A DNA stretch of 64,000 bases from Streptomyces capitiformicae (GTDB lineage Bacteria; Actinomycetota; Actinomycetes; Streptomycetales; Streptomycetaceae). Position numbers and translations under genes: made by a program. Under the pieces are notes generated by a model. The model saw only the letters and a program-made list of their open reading frames with translations, had not been told where the DNA came from and searched no databases. Of the stretch, positions 1 through 10,262 are shown one piece after another. The stretch is from NCBI RefSeq assembly GCF_002214185.1, contig NZ_CP022161.1:4029767-4093766 (forward strand), given 5' to 3'. Within the stretch, counting starts at the first letter, position 1. Each line of letters begins with the position of its first letter.

Positions 1-1
1 G

Positions 2-595
2 CAGAAGGCTCACGTCCGGTACATGCGCGCCATCGAGCCGGACTCACCGGGCGAGCCGCATGTGCTGGGCATGCTGTTCGCCGCGGACGGGGACTGGGCC
101 GAAGCGGAGGCGTGGTGGCGTCGGGCCGCCGAACTCGGCAACGCCCGGGCCGCCTTCTGCCTCGGAGCCGTCCTCAACGAGCGCGGCGAGACCGCCGAGG
201 CCGAACCCTGGCTACGCCAGGCGGCCGAGGGCAATGACCCCGATGGCGCCGGCAACTACGGAGTCCTGCTCCGTGACCGCGGCGACCTCCTCGAGGCCGA
301 GACCTGGTTCCGGCGCGCCGTCGATGCCGGAAACACCCACGGTGCGGTACTGCTCGGCCTCCTGGTCCGTGACCGTGGCGACCTCGACGAAGCCGAGAGC
401 CTGTTCCGCTGGGCCGCTGATGCCGGAGATGCCGACGCCGCCAACAACCTCGGACGCCTCCTGGCCGACCGCGGCGACCTCGACGAGGCTGAGAGCCTGT
501 TCCGCCGGTCGGCAGAGGCAGGCAACCCCGTCGCGGCCGACAACCTCCGGAATCTCCGGGCCGCGCGCAAACGACGCTGGTGGCGTCGCCACTGA
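2..595 (+). CDS. SEL1/TPR-repeat protein, 5'-truncated by window edge
   Basis: The frame is open from base 2, so the visible ATG at 23 is probably internal and the gene starts before the window. The protein is built of about five 36-residue helical repeats with the pattern A-x-x-L-G-x-L-x-x-x-R-G-D-x-x-E-A-E-x-W/L-F-R-x-A-A-x-x-G. This is the SEL1-like/tetratricopeptide consensus for a protein-protein interaction scaffold. It ends in a short basic tail (RAARKRRWWRRH). No catalytic domain is visible in this part. It converges on the ASCH gene across a tandem repeat. Confidence 0.8.
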   Translation, partial: QKAHVRYMRAIEPDSPGEPHVLGMLFAADGDWAEAEAWWRRAAELGNARAAFCLGAVLNERGETAEAEPWLRQAAEGNDPDGAGNYGVLLRDRGDLLEAETWFRRAVDAGNTHGAVLLGLLVRDRGDLDEAESLFRWAADAGDADAANNLGRLLADRGDLDEAESLFRRSAEAGNPVAADNLRNLRAARKRRWWRRH

Positions 596-609
596 GGGAC
601 CCTGTCGTC

Positions 610-737
610 GGTCAGCGGCACACCCGTCGACAAGCAGGGCCGGTCAGCGGCACACCCGTCGACAAGCAGGGCCGGTCAGCGGCACACCCGTCGACAAGCA
701 GGGCCGGTCAGCGGCACACCCGTCGACAAGCAGGGCC
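610..737. repeat. Tandem repeat, 4 x 32 bp, between convergent genes
   Basis: Four perfect head-to-tail copies of a 32-bp unit start at 610, 642, 674 and 706. The unit begins GGTCAGCGGCACACCC and ends AAGCAGGGCC. A fifth copy decays after about 7 bases. The units touch with no spacers, so this is a minisatellite and not a CRISPR. It fills the gap between the SEL1 gene (+) and the ASCH gene (-). Confidence 0.95.
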
Positions 738-775
738 GGTCGGCGGCTCATGTCCAGTGAGCGACAGCCGGATGG

Positions 776-1231
776 TCAATCGGCGGGGCGCAGGTCGGCG
801 ATGAGGCGGAAGCGTTCCAGAACCGTGAGCGTCGCGTCGTCCACGGTGAACCCAGGGTCCTCCAACGCCGCACGCATCTCCTCGCTGTGCCAGAACCGCT
901 CATGGCCCGCCCGCCACTCAGCCACGCTCGTGTACCCCTCTCCCTCGTCCACCACGTGAGCGAGATCCACCCGCGCCAGCGGGACTACGCGTACGCCGGT
1001 CACCTCGATGACCGCGACGGGACGATCGTCCGAGTCGATGACCACCGAACGACTCCCGACCTCCGGCAGGGGCTCCCCTTCATGCTCGTAGTCGACGACG
1101 AGCCCTGTCGTGGAGGTCTTGGAACCGCTGAGGATCGCTGCGACGAGCTGGTCGCGCAGCGGGCCGGGGAAGGCGAACTCGGCTCTGGGCATCGACGCGA
1201 GGTTCACGGGTGAGGTGGCGTCCGTCGTCAT
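776..1231 (-). CDS. ASCH-domain protein
   Basis: 151 aa from the ATG at 1231; the open frame extends further upstream, but homology-like sequence begins only here. The protein reads as an ASCH domain: an N-terminal helix ending in a G-S-K-T-S/T-T-G segment (residues about 35-45), then beta strands with V-I-D-S-D-D-R-P-V-A-V-I-E-V-T. It ends in an H-E-R-F-W-H-S-E helix typical of the family. ASCH proteins have a PUA-like beta-barrel thought to bind RNA or modified nucleotides; no substrate can be assigned. It converges on the SEL1-repeat gene. Confidence 0.75.
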   Translation of the reverse strand: MTTDATSPVNLASMPRAEFAFPGPLRDQLVAAILSGSKTSTTGLVVDYEHEGEPLPEVGSRSVVIDSDDRPVAVIEVTGVRVVPLARVDLAHVVDEGEGYTSVAEWRAGHERFWHSEEMRAALEDPGFTVDDATLTVLERFRLIADLRPAD

Positions 1232-3087
<1,856 letters not shown>

Positions 3088-3193
3088 CCAGCCTGATCCA
3101 CGGTGATCGCGATGTGGTGCGGTCCGCCGACGCGTAGACGAGCCGTCTACGACGGGGGCGACTCCACCCGCTGACCGATACCCACCACCTCGA

Positions 3194-3224
3194 GGAACCC
3201 CAGCCGCGCGTCGGCTGGGGTTCC
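3194..3224 (+). terminator. Rho-independent terminator of the GH62 gene
   Basis: Perfect 13-bp stem (GGAACCCCAGCCG at 3194-3206 with CGGCTGGGGTTCC at 3212-3224) and a 5-nt loop, followed by the T-rich TTCTCTTTC. It lies 107 bp after the GH62 stop. Confidence 0.85.
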
Positions 3225-3435
3225 TTCTCTTTCGCGGACTTTCATCACGGCGAGGAGGACCGGCGGGGCACTGCTGACCGTCGTACGTCAGTACGTCGAG
3301 AACCAGCAGCGCCCCGTAAGCTGAGATCAACAGCGCGGATCCATGCTTCAAGTCAAGGTCAGAGCATTTTTGAGATGGCCTTCACCTCCGCCCTGAAGGG
3401 TGGGAGCACCGGCCAAGATCAAGGAGTTACCTCGC
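3225..3435. other. Intergenic region upstream of matB with a possible IS end remnant
   Basis: No gene seen (the whole gap is 3088-3435). On the minus strand, CCCTTCAGGGCGGAGGTGAAG (complement of about 3378-3398, allowing for ends) resembles the hairpin tail at the right end of the tnpB element near 54140. It may be a fossil of the same IS200/IS605-type family. The matB ribosome-binding site AAGGAG is at 3421-3426. Confidence 0.3.
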
Positions 3436-4896
3436 GTGTCCTCCCTCTTCCCCGCCCTGGCAGGCACCCCGGCGCCCCACCCCGCCCTCCGCTTCGGCGA
3501 CCGCTCCCTGACGTACGCGGAACTCGCCACCGCGGCCGCCGCGCTCGCCCCCCGCCTGCGCGACGCGGGCCGCGTGGCGGTCTGGGCGACCCCGACGCTG
3601 GAGACGGCGGTCGGTGTCGTGGCCGCCCTGCTGGCCGGAGTCCCCGCCGTACCGCTCAACCCGAAGTCGGGCGAGAGCGAGCTGGGCCACATCGTGAGGG
3701 ACAGCGCACCCACCCTGACCCTCACCGCCCCCGGCACCGAACTGCCAGCCGCGCTGGGCGAGTTGGAGCGCGTGGACATCGACGTAGAAGAACTACGGGG
3801 ACAGGGCGGGCCTCACGCCTTCGAGGACATCTCCCCGGACTCCCCCGCCCTGGTCGTCTACACCTCCGGCACCACCGGCCCTCCCAAGGGCGCCGTCATC
3901 CCCCGCCGCGCCATCGCCACCACCCTCGACGCCCTCGCCGACGCCTGGCAGTGGACCGAGGACGACGTACTGGTCCACGCCCTGCCCCTCTTCCACGTAC
4001 ACGGTCTGATCCTCGGCATCCTCGGCCCCCTGCGGCGCGGCGGCGCGGTCCGTCACCTCGGGAGGTTCGACACGGAAGGGGTGGCCCGGGAGCTGTCGTC
4101 CGGCGCGACCATGCTGTTCGGCGTCCCGACGATGTACCACCGGATCGCGGAGGCGCTCCCCACCGACCCGGCACTGGCGAAGGCGCTGGCCGGCGCCCGG
4201 CTGCTCGTGTCCGGCTCGGCCGCGCTTCCCGTGCACGACCACGAGCGGATCGCGGCGGCGACCGGCCGCCGGGTGATCGAGCGGTACGGCATGACGGAGA
4301 CGCTGATGAACACCAGCGTCCGCGCGGACGGCGAGCCCCGCGCCGGTACGGTCGGAGTCCCACTGCCCGGCGTGGAGTTGCGGCTCGTGGAGGACGACGG
4401 CACGCCCCTCACGGCGTACGACGGCGAGTCGGTCGGCGAGATCCAGGTCCGCGGCCCGAACCTCTTCACGGAGTACCTCAACCGCCCCGACGCGACCGCC
4501 GCCGCGTTCACCCCGGACGGCTGGTTCCGCACCGGCGACATGGCGGTCCGGGATCCCGACGGCTATGTACGGATCGTCGGCCGCAAGGCCACCGACCTGA
4601 TCAAGAGCGGCGGTTACAAGATCGGCGCGGGTGAGATCGAGAACGCGCTCCTCGAACACCCGGGGGTACGGGAGGCCGCCGTCACCGGCGAACCGGACCC
4701 CGACCTCGGCGAACGCGTGGTCGCCTGGATCGTCCCGGCAGACCACCAATCCCCGCCTCCCGCCGACGAGTTGGCGAGCCATGTGGCCACCCGCCTGGCC
4801 CCCCACAAGCGCCCCCGAACCGTCCACTACCTCACCGCCCTCCCCCGCAACGACATGGGCAAGATCATGAAGCGGGCGCTGCGGACCCATGACTGA
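3436..4896 (+). CDS. matB: Malonyl-CoA synthetase MatB (ANL-family acyl-CoA ligase)
   Basis: 486 aa. The GTG at 3436 is chosen because AAGGAG lies 9 nt upstream and the protein then begins MSSLFPAL, as in Streptomyces MatB. It adenylates malonate (or methylmalonate) with ATP and transfers it to CoA, giving extender units. Visible ANL motifs are the P-loop YTSGTTGPPKG (about 150-160), the ERYGMTET adenine-binding segment, the GWFRTGDMA hinge region, and the C-terminal catalytic lysine in NDMGKIMKR. The stop overlaps the next start by 8 nt, so it is probably co-transcribed with the carboxyltransferase gene. Confidence 0.93.
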   Translation: MSSLFPALAGTPAPHPALRFGDRSLTYAELATAAAALAPRLRDAGRVAVWATPTLETAVGVVAALLAGVPAVPLNPKSGESELGHIVRDSAPTLTLTAPGTELPAALGELERVDIDVEELRGQGGPHAFEDISPDSPALVVYTSGTTGPPKGAVIPRRAIATTLDALADAWQWTEDDVLVHALPLFHVHGLILGILGPLRRGGAVRHLGRFDTEGVARELSSGATMLFGVPTMYHRIAEALPTDPALAKALAGARLLVSGSAALPVHDHERIAAATGRRVIERYGMTETLMNTSVRADGEPRAGTVGVPLPGVELRLVEDDGTPLTAYDGESVGEIQVRGPNLFTEYLNRPDATAAAFTPDGWFRTGDMAVRDPDGYVRIVGRKATDLIKSGGYKIGAGEIENALLEHPGVREAAVTGEPDPDLGERVVAWIVPADHQSPPPADELASHVATRLAPHKRPRTVHYLTALPRNDMGKIMKRALRTHD

Positions 4897-6247
4897 ACGC
4901 CTCTCCGCCCGCGGCACCATCGCCCTGGTGACAGACGACTTCACCGAACTCGAACTCGAAGCCCCCACCCCCACAAAGGAGTACGCCCCCGACGGCCCCC
5001 TCTCCTGGCAGGGCTACGACGCCTCGCGCGCACGTGCCGCCGAGCGCACCGGGGAGGAAGAATCCGTCGTATGCGGGCGGGCGACGATCGGGCCGACGGC
5101 GGCCGTACTGATCGCCTTCGAGTTCGGCTTCCTGGGCGGCTCGCTCGGCGAACGCACCGGAGACCGCCTGGAGTCGGCATACGCGTACGCGCGCGAGCAC
5201 CGCCTCCCGGTCGTCTCGCTCATCGCGACCGGCGGCAGCCGTATGCAGGAGGGCATGCGCGCCCTCACCCAACTCCAGCGCGTGGCCCGCCAGTCGGCAC
5301 TCACCCGCGAGGCGGGCCTGCCTCAGCTCGCCGTCCTCCGCGACCCGACGACCGGCGGCGGCTGGGCCACCCTCGGCGCCGGCGCAGATGTGATCCTGGC
5401 CCTCCCCGCCGCCCAGGTCGGCTTCGCCGGCTCCCGGGTCCGCCCGCCCGACGCGGACCCGGCGGCGTACACCGCGGAGTCGCAGGTGGCGACGGGCGCG
5501 GCGGACGCGGTCGTACATCCGGAGGACCTACGGCCTACGCTGACCCTGTGGCTGGAACTCCTCACCAACCCCGCCACGGAACCGGCTCCCCCGCCCCCCG
5601 CCCTGTCCGCGTCCCCCACCCTCCCCGCCACCGGCCGGGAGGCCGTGGAACGCGCCCGCGCCCCTCGACGCCCCCGCGCCGACGCCTACTTGGACGCCTA
5701 CTTCACCCGCCGTACGACCATCAGCGGCGACCGCGTCGGCGGCGGCACCGACCCGGGCATGCTCTGCGGCTTCGGCGAACACGACGGCCGGACGATCGCC
5801 TACGCCGCCCAGCTGGGCACGCCCACCCGCCCCGCCGGCTACCGCACAGCCACCCGCCTGATCCACCTGGCCGACCGCCTGAACATCCCCGTCCTCACCC
5901 TGATCGACACCCCCGGCGCCGCGAACGACGCCGAAGCGGAACGCCAGGGCGCGGGCACCGCCATCGCCGCCCTGTTCACCGCCGTGGCCACCGCCCGCAC
6001 CCCCGTCACCACCCTCCTCATCGGCGAGGGGGGCTCCGGCGGCGCCCTCGCCCTCGCCGCCCCCGACAACACCTGGGCCACCCCGGACAGCTACTTCTCG
6101 GTGATCGCCCCGGAGCTGGCAGCCGCCATATTGAAACGACCGGAGGAACAGATCCAGGCAACGGCGGACGAGCTGCGGCTTCGACCGCAGGATCTGGTGG
6201 AACTGAGGGTCGTACGGGGCATCAGCGGCCCGCTGGGTGGGGCATGA
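4889..6247 (+). CDS. Fused acetyl-CoA carboxylase carboxyltransferase (AccD-AccA type)
   Basis: 452 aa, ATG inside the 3' end of matB. The N-terminal half (to about 215) is beta-carboxyltransferase-like, with a crotonase fold and the GGSRMQEGM oxyanion segment. The C-terminal half (about 235-452) is alpha-subunit-like, with LTLIDTPGA near 335 and the IGEGGSGGALAL oxyanion segment near 380. Such enzymes move a carboxyl group from biotin to an acyl-CoA. No biotin carrier or carboxylase gene is nearby, so partners must be encoded elsewhere or the enzyme may act as a decarboxylase. Coupling to matB points to malonyl-CoA metabolism. Confidence 0.85.
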   Translation: MTERLSARGTIALVTDDFTELELEAPTPTKEYAPDGPLSWQGYDASRARAAERTGEEESVVCGRATIGPTAAVLIAFEFGFLGGSLGERTGDRLESAYAYAREHRLPVVSLIATGGSRMQEGMRALTQLQRVARQSALTREAGLPQLAVLRDPTTGGGWATLGAGADVILALPAAQVGFAGSRVRPPDADPAAYTAESQVATGAADAVVHPEDLRPTLTLWLELLTNPATEPAPPPPALSASPTLPATGREAVERARAPRRPRADAYLDAYFTRRTTISGDRVGGGTDPGMLCGFGEHDGRTIAYAAQLGTPTRPAGYRTATRLIHLADRLNIPVLTLIDTPGAANDAEAERQGAGTAIAALFTAVATARTPVTTLLIGEGGSGGALALAAPDNTWATPDSYFSVIAPELAAAILKRPEEQIQATADELRLRPQDLVELRVVRGISGPLGGA

Positions 6248-6457
6248 CGGGCATGACCGGCATTACCGGCCCGACGGCCGGAACGTGAGCGAGACACGGC
6301 CGCCGCCACCAGGAACCACCCATCCAGCGGCACCCCACCCGGCCCACCCCAACAGGCACCCGCCCCGCCCCGGGACACACGATGCAAGGGAACCAGGGAA
6401 CCGGGGATCCGCCGACCGGCGGCCCGTACGGTCCGTGTCTCGGAAGGATCCGCCGCC

Positions 6458-7555
6458 ATGACCGCCATGACCGCCATGACCGACAGTCTGGAGCAGTTGC
6501 GCCGCTGCCATTTCGCCGTTGACCTGGGGGCGGCGCGGACCCGGGTGTATGTGAAGGGCGCGGGTCTGGTCGTGGACCAGCCGAGCGTCGCCGCCGTGAA
6601 CACACGGACGGGCGCGCTGATCGCGGTCGGGGAGTTCGCGGAGCGGATGATGGGCCGGACGCCCGACTACATCAGGGTCGTGCGGCCCGTCTCCGGCGGC
6701 ACGGTCGTCGACATCGAGATGGCCCAGCGGATGTTGCGCCAGCTGCTCGGCGACAAGGTCCGCCGCGCACTGCGCCGCAAGCCCGTGCTGCGCGCCGCCG
6801 CCTGCACGCCGCACGACGCGGACCCCCTCGCCCAGCGCGCCACGATCGAGACGCTGGTGGGCCTCGGCGCCCGCCGCGTGGAACTGGTCGACACCCTCAT
6901 CGCGGCGGCGGTCGGCTGTGGCCTGCCCGTGGAGCAGCCGGAGGCCACCATGATCATGGTCTGCGGTGCCGCCGCCACCCAGCTGGCCGTCCTCTCCCTC
7001 GGCTCGGTCGTCAACGCCGTACGCATCCCCGTCGGCGGCGAGGCCATCGACCAGGCGATCGTGCAGCACCTGCGCCTGCGCCACGAGCTGACCCTGCCCA
7101 GCCAGTCCGTACGGCCGCTCCAGCTCGCCCTCTCCGGCAACGGCCTCACCCCGCACGGGCCCGAGTCGACGGAGATCCACGGCCTGGACGTGGCGACGGG
7201 GCTGGCCCGTTCCGTCCAGGTGGACACAGCCGCCGTGCGCGACGCCATCCAGACCCCCCTCACGGCCGTCGTCGACGGCATCGGCAAGGTGTTGCGCGAC
7301 TGCCCGCCCGACCTGGTGGCCGACCTCGCCGACCGGGGCATCATGATGGTCGGCGGCAGCGCCCTCCTTCCGGGCTTCGACCAGATGCTGCGGCACGCCA
7401 CCGGCATGCCGGTCCACATCGCCGAACGCCCCGACGTGTGCGCCGCCCTGGGCGTCGGCGCGATGCTGGAGGGCCGCATCGCCCCGATCTCCCTCTACTC
7501 GTCGGACAACCGCACCGACCCGCTGGACGACCGCACCGACCCGCTGGACGACTGA
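6458..7555 (+). CDS. MreB/Mbl-like actin-family protein
   Basis: 365 aa. GGAAGGA at 6442-6448 places the start at the ATG at 6458; ATGACCGCC is repeated there, giving MTAMTAMTD. The actin/Hsp70 ATPase fold is visible: phosphate-1 loop FAVDLGAARTRVYV (about 17-30), HDADPLAQRATIETLVGLGAR, a VCGAAATQLAVLS phosphate-2 region, and GGSALLPGFDQML near 305. It resembles the divergent Streptomyces Mbl, which is shorter and more diverged than MreB and acts with it in spore-wall assembly. It ends in two copies of an 8-residue D-N/D-R-T-D-P-L-D-D motif, a local duplication. Confidence 0.85.
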   Translation: MTAMTAMTDSLEQLRRCHFAVDLGAARTRVYVKGAGLVVDQPSVAAVNTRTGALIAVGEFAERMMGRTPDYIRVVRPVSGGTVVDIEMAQRMLRQLLGDKVRRALRRKPVLRAAACTPHDADPLAQRATIETLVGLGARRVELVDTLIAAAVGCGLPVEQPEATMIMVCGAAATQLAVLSLGSVVNAVRIPVGGEAIDQAIVQHLRLRHELTLPSQSVRPLQLALSGNGLTPHGPESTEIHGLDVATGLARSVQVDTAAVRDAIQTPLTAVVDGIGKVLRDCPPDLVADLADRGIMMVGGSALLPGFDQMLRHATGMPVHIAERPDVCAALGVGAMLEGRIAPISLYSSDNRTDPLDDRTDPLDD

Positions 7556-7688
7556 GCAGAACGACGTCGCCAGACCTCTGTGAGCCCCCCCGTGCCCCGT
7601 CGAGCATATGTTTGCCTCGTTTCGGTACAACTCTGCCGACGCTAGGGTGAGTTGATTGACGACCGCGGCCACGGAGGTGAGCGCACGG

Positions 7689-8177
7689 ATGGCTGGGCCC
7701 GTGAGCCGGATCGGCATCACCGGACACCGCAACATCCCGGACGCCGCCCTGTCCGCCGTCCGCTCCGGCATCCGTACGGAGTTACAGGGCCGCCCGGCCG
7801 CCCGGGCCCTGAGCAGCCTCGCCGCCGGCGCGGACCAACTGTTCGCGGAGATCGCCCTGGACTGCGACATCCCGCTGACCGCCGTCATCCCCGGCATGGA
7901 CTACGAGACCCATCTCGGCGACGACGAGGTGCGGGCGTCGTACCGCCGGCTCCTGAAATGCTGCGCCGAGCGCGTGGAACTGCCGTACGAACGCACCCAC
8001 GACGAGGCGTACTACGCGGCCGGCCGCTACATCGTCGAGCACGCCGACCGCATGGTCGCCGTCTGGGACGGCGCCCCGGCCCGCGGCCTCGGCGGCACGG
8101 CCGACATCGTCGCCTACGCGCGCCGGACGGGCGTACCGGTGACGGTGCTGTGGAGCCCCGGAGTGCGCCGTGCCTGA
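7689..8177 (+). CDS. SLOG-family nucleotide-binding protein
   Basis: 162 aa. The ATG at 7689 is preceded by GGAGGTGAG (7673-7681), which decides the start over TTG at 7656. The Rossmann-like SLOG fold shows as RIGITGHRN at the N-terminus, SSLAAGADQLFAEIAL (about 40-55), VIPGMDYE, and a C-terminal HADRMVAVWDG...GGTADIVAYARRTGVPV segment. SLOG domains bind or make nucleotide-derived ligands and recur in conflict systems. Its stop is 26 bp from the tail of a convergent SLATT gene, its usual partner class. A second, broken homologue lies at 52604-54525. Confidence 0.82.
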   Translation: MAGPVSRIGITGHRNIPDAALSAVRSGIRTELQGRPAARALSSLAAGADQLFAEIALDCDIPLTAVIPGMDYETHLGDDEVRASYRRLLKCCAERVELPYERTHDEAYYAAGRYIVEHADRMVAVWDGAPARGLGGTADIVAYARRTGVPVTVLWSPGVRRA

Positions 8178-8203
8178 TCCCCACCAGGTCGACTGGCGCC
8201 CCG

Positions 8204-9118
8204 TCAGGATCCGAACCGCACGAGCCAGTCCGTGTGTTGTGGCGAGGCCAGCCGCTCCGCCTCCGCCACCGCGTCCGCCCACCCCTCCTCCGTGACGGTG
8301 GTCCCCATGGCGATCCGGAGCGTGTCGAGGTCCTGTTCGATGAGGGAGTGGGCGTACGTCAGCGGGCGGTGTCGGCGGACCTCCTGCCAGGCGACACCGG
8401 CGGCGGCCGCGGCACTGAGTACGCCGGTGGGGTCCCAGCGGCTGCCGATCGCCCCGACGGCCCTGAGGACGGCGGTGAGCAGGGCCAGCGAGGTCAGCAT
8501 GGTCGTCACACCGGACCAGCGCACGGACGCCCGGTGGGCCTGCCCGGCCTTGCTGCCGTACCAGGTGAGTTGCTCCACGACCCGGTCGCGGAGGTAGATG
8601 TCGCGCCGGGCGGCGAACGGCTTGGCGCGTACCTCCCGCATCCTCCCGGTGATCTGTCCGAGGCCCAACTCGGCGGCGCTCTCCCGCGAGTCCTCCCACC
8701 CCACCTTCCGCAGTTCGCTGAGGCGTTCCTCCAGCCGTTCGGCGAACAGGGCGTCGGGGTTGCGCAGACGGGAGTGAAAAGGGCCGCCGTGGACCATGTA
8801 CTGCCACGCCAGCGACTTGATCACCTCGGCGGCGGCCCGGTGCGCCTGCCAGTGGGCCCGGGCGCGGCGGCGGGAGGCGTAGACGCCGATCACGATCGTC
8901 AGGGCGTAGAGAACGGCGGCGATCCCCGAGGGGATACGGCTGCCCACCCGCTCGGCGAGCGAGGCGGTCGCGGTGGCCAGCAGCAGGACGACCAGCTGCG
9001 TACGGACGACTCGGAAGGATTCACCTTGATGGGCCAGCGCCTTCTCATCGCTGACGCGGAACAACGGGGGGAGATCGCGGTCGCTCACGGTGGTGCTGGG
9101 GCCGGGCGACGACACCAT
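8204..9118 (-). CDS. SLATT-type (DUF4231) membrane protein, predicted effector
   Basis: 304 aa, ATG at 9118. Four hydrophobic segments in two hairpins are visible: about 41-54, 65-82, 203-223 and 230-245. Between them is a long charged helical stretch (about 85-200) with RRRARAHWQAHRAAAE after the first hairpin, as in SLATT/DUF4231 proteins. SLATT domains are proposed pore-forming effectors gated by nucleotide-binding partners such as SLOG or SMODS proteins. The gene faces the SLOG gene tail-to-tail, so any link is functional, not operonic. Confidence 0.75.
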   Translation of the reverse strand: MVSSPGPSTTVSDRDLPPLFRVSDEKALAHQGESFRVVRTQLVVLLLATATASLAERVGSRIPSGIAAVLYALTIVIGVYASRRRARAHWQAHRAAAEVIKSLAWQYMVHGGPFHSRLRNPDALFAERLEERLSELRKVGWEDSRESAAELGLGQITGRMREVRAKPFAARRDIYLRDRVVEQLTWYGSKAGQAHRASVRWSGVTTMLTSLALLTAVLRAVGAIGSRWDPTGVLSAAAAAGVAWQEVRRHRPLTYAHSLIEQDLDTLRIAMGTTVTEEGWADAVAEAERLASPQHTDWLVRFGS

Positions 9119-9272
9119 GCAGGACCTCGCGGATTCAATGGAATTGACAACCGAGTCATGCTCTCGTCAATAACAGAATGGCACCACACCGCCTCTCTGT
9201 CGGCGGCGCATTCCGTCACAGTCGAGGACAGAGGGTGGTCCCCCACCCCTGAGCGGAGAGACGAGACAGCCC

Positions 9273-9455
9273 ATGAGCAGCCTCTTGATCATCAACGTGA
9301 CCCGCCCGGAACACAGCACGCCGCCAGCCACCAGGAGGCTCGCCCGGCTCACGGCGATCGGCACGAGCGCGCCGGGCACCCTGCGGTCGATCGCGCGGGT
9401 GACGGACCTTCCCGGACGTCCCCACAGGTCGGCTGAGTTCACCTCGACCATCTAG
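9273..9455 (+). CDS. FxSxx-COOH RiPP precursor peptide (FxsA-like)
   Basis: 60-aa peptide from the ATG at 9273, ending E-F-T-S-T-I at the stop: Phe-x-Ser-x-x at the carboxyl terminus, the defining feature of the FxSxx-COOH family. It sits 56 bp upstream of the remnant of a radical SAM gene, the expected order for precursor and maturase. In these systems the radical SAM enzyme crosslinks residues of the terminal FxS motif. Here the maturase is broken, so the peptide is probably unmodified unless helped in trans. Confidence 0.75.
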   Translation: MSSLLIINVTRPEHSTPPATRRLARLTAIGTSAPGTLRSIARVTDLPGRPHRSAEFTSTI

Positions 9456-9511
9456 CAGTTTCCACTGCCGACGGAGTCAACCAGCCGATCAGTCAGGGAA
9501 GTTGGTGTTCC

Positions 9512-10262
9512 ATGGGTCTTCCGGTGACCGACCCGGCGCATGGACTGCGGGAAGTGACGGACTCCCAGGCTCAGCGGTCCATCCAGCAACTGGTCCTCAA
9601 GATCCACAGTCGCTGCGACCTCGTCTGTGACCACTGCTACGTGTACGAGCACGCGGACCAGGGTTGGACAGTCGGCGTACGACGGCGCCCCGGCCACCGG
9701 CTACGACGTGGTCCACCACAGCTTCCAGGAGTTCGCCGACCACCCCGGCGTGCGTGCCCGGCAACTCGGACTCGACAGGGCTGAGGGGTCCCCCCTCCTG
9801 GCGCTGTTCGGCAAGCGGCTGCGCACGGCGTACGAGATGCTGGACGGGCGCGAGCCCGGTTGGCGTGAAAACGTCAACGCGTCGCTCGCCACCACGATCA
9901 CCCCCCTGGCGGCGGGCTCGGGACTGCGGCTCGGCTCACACGGGCCGGGCGCGCTCGGAGTGGCCGTCGACTTCGAATCGGAGGAATTCGTGCGTCAACT
10001 GCCCCTGCTGGGAAGAAGGGCCAGACTCACTGCCCTGCGCGAGGTCGTGGATCTGCACGTGCCCGGCAGCAGCGCCGGACGGCTACTGGATGAGGCAAGC
10101 GAACAACTGGGCACGTCCGCAGCCCGCCACGACGCCGAGGCGCCGGCGCGGGCCGGGCGGACCCTGGACCGGCTCGCTGCCCTCGCCCCGGGCGAACTCA
10201 CCGAAAACGGTGCCTACTTCGCTGACGAACTGACCCGGGAGTGGACGAGGCTCCATGGCTGA
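9512..10262 (+). pseudogene. Broken radical SAM maturase (FxsB-like)
   Basis: The first frame from the ATG at 9512 gives about 52 good residues ending in the radical SAM cluster motif C-D-L-V-C-D-H-C and YVYEHADQGW, typical of FxsB. It then runs into unrelated arginine-rich sequence. Around 9665 another frame takes over and continues coherently to 10262, with about 200 residues starting YDVVHHSFQEF. The rest of the SAM barrel and the SPASM region are absent, so an internal deletion with frameshift is inferred. The second part is not recognised; no HExxH motif is visible in it. Its end overlaps the AAC(3) start by 8 nt. Confidence 0.75.

Noticed and set aside
610..737. CRISPR-like array
   Set aside because: Units are directly adjacent without spacers, and no cas gene is near.
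9167..9451. 94-codon minus-strand frame opposite the FxsA peptide
   Set aside because: No ribosome-binding site or family resemblance; the plus-strand peptide ends in FxSxx and precedes radical SAM sequence.
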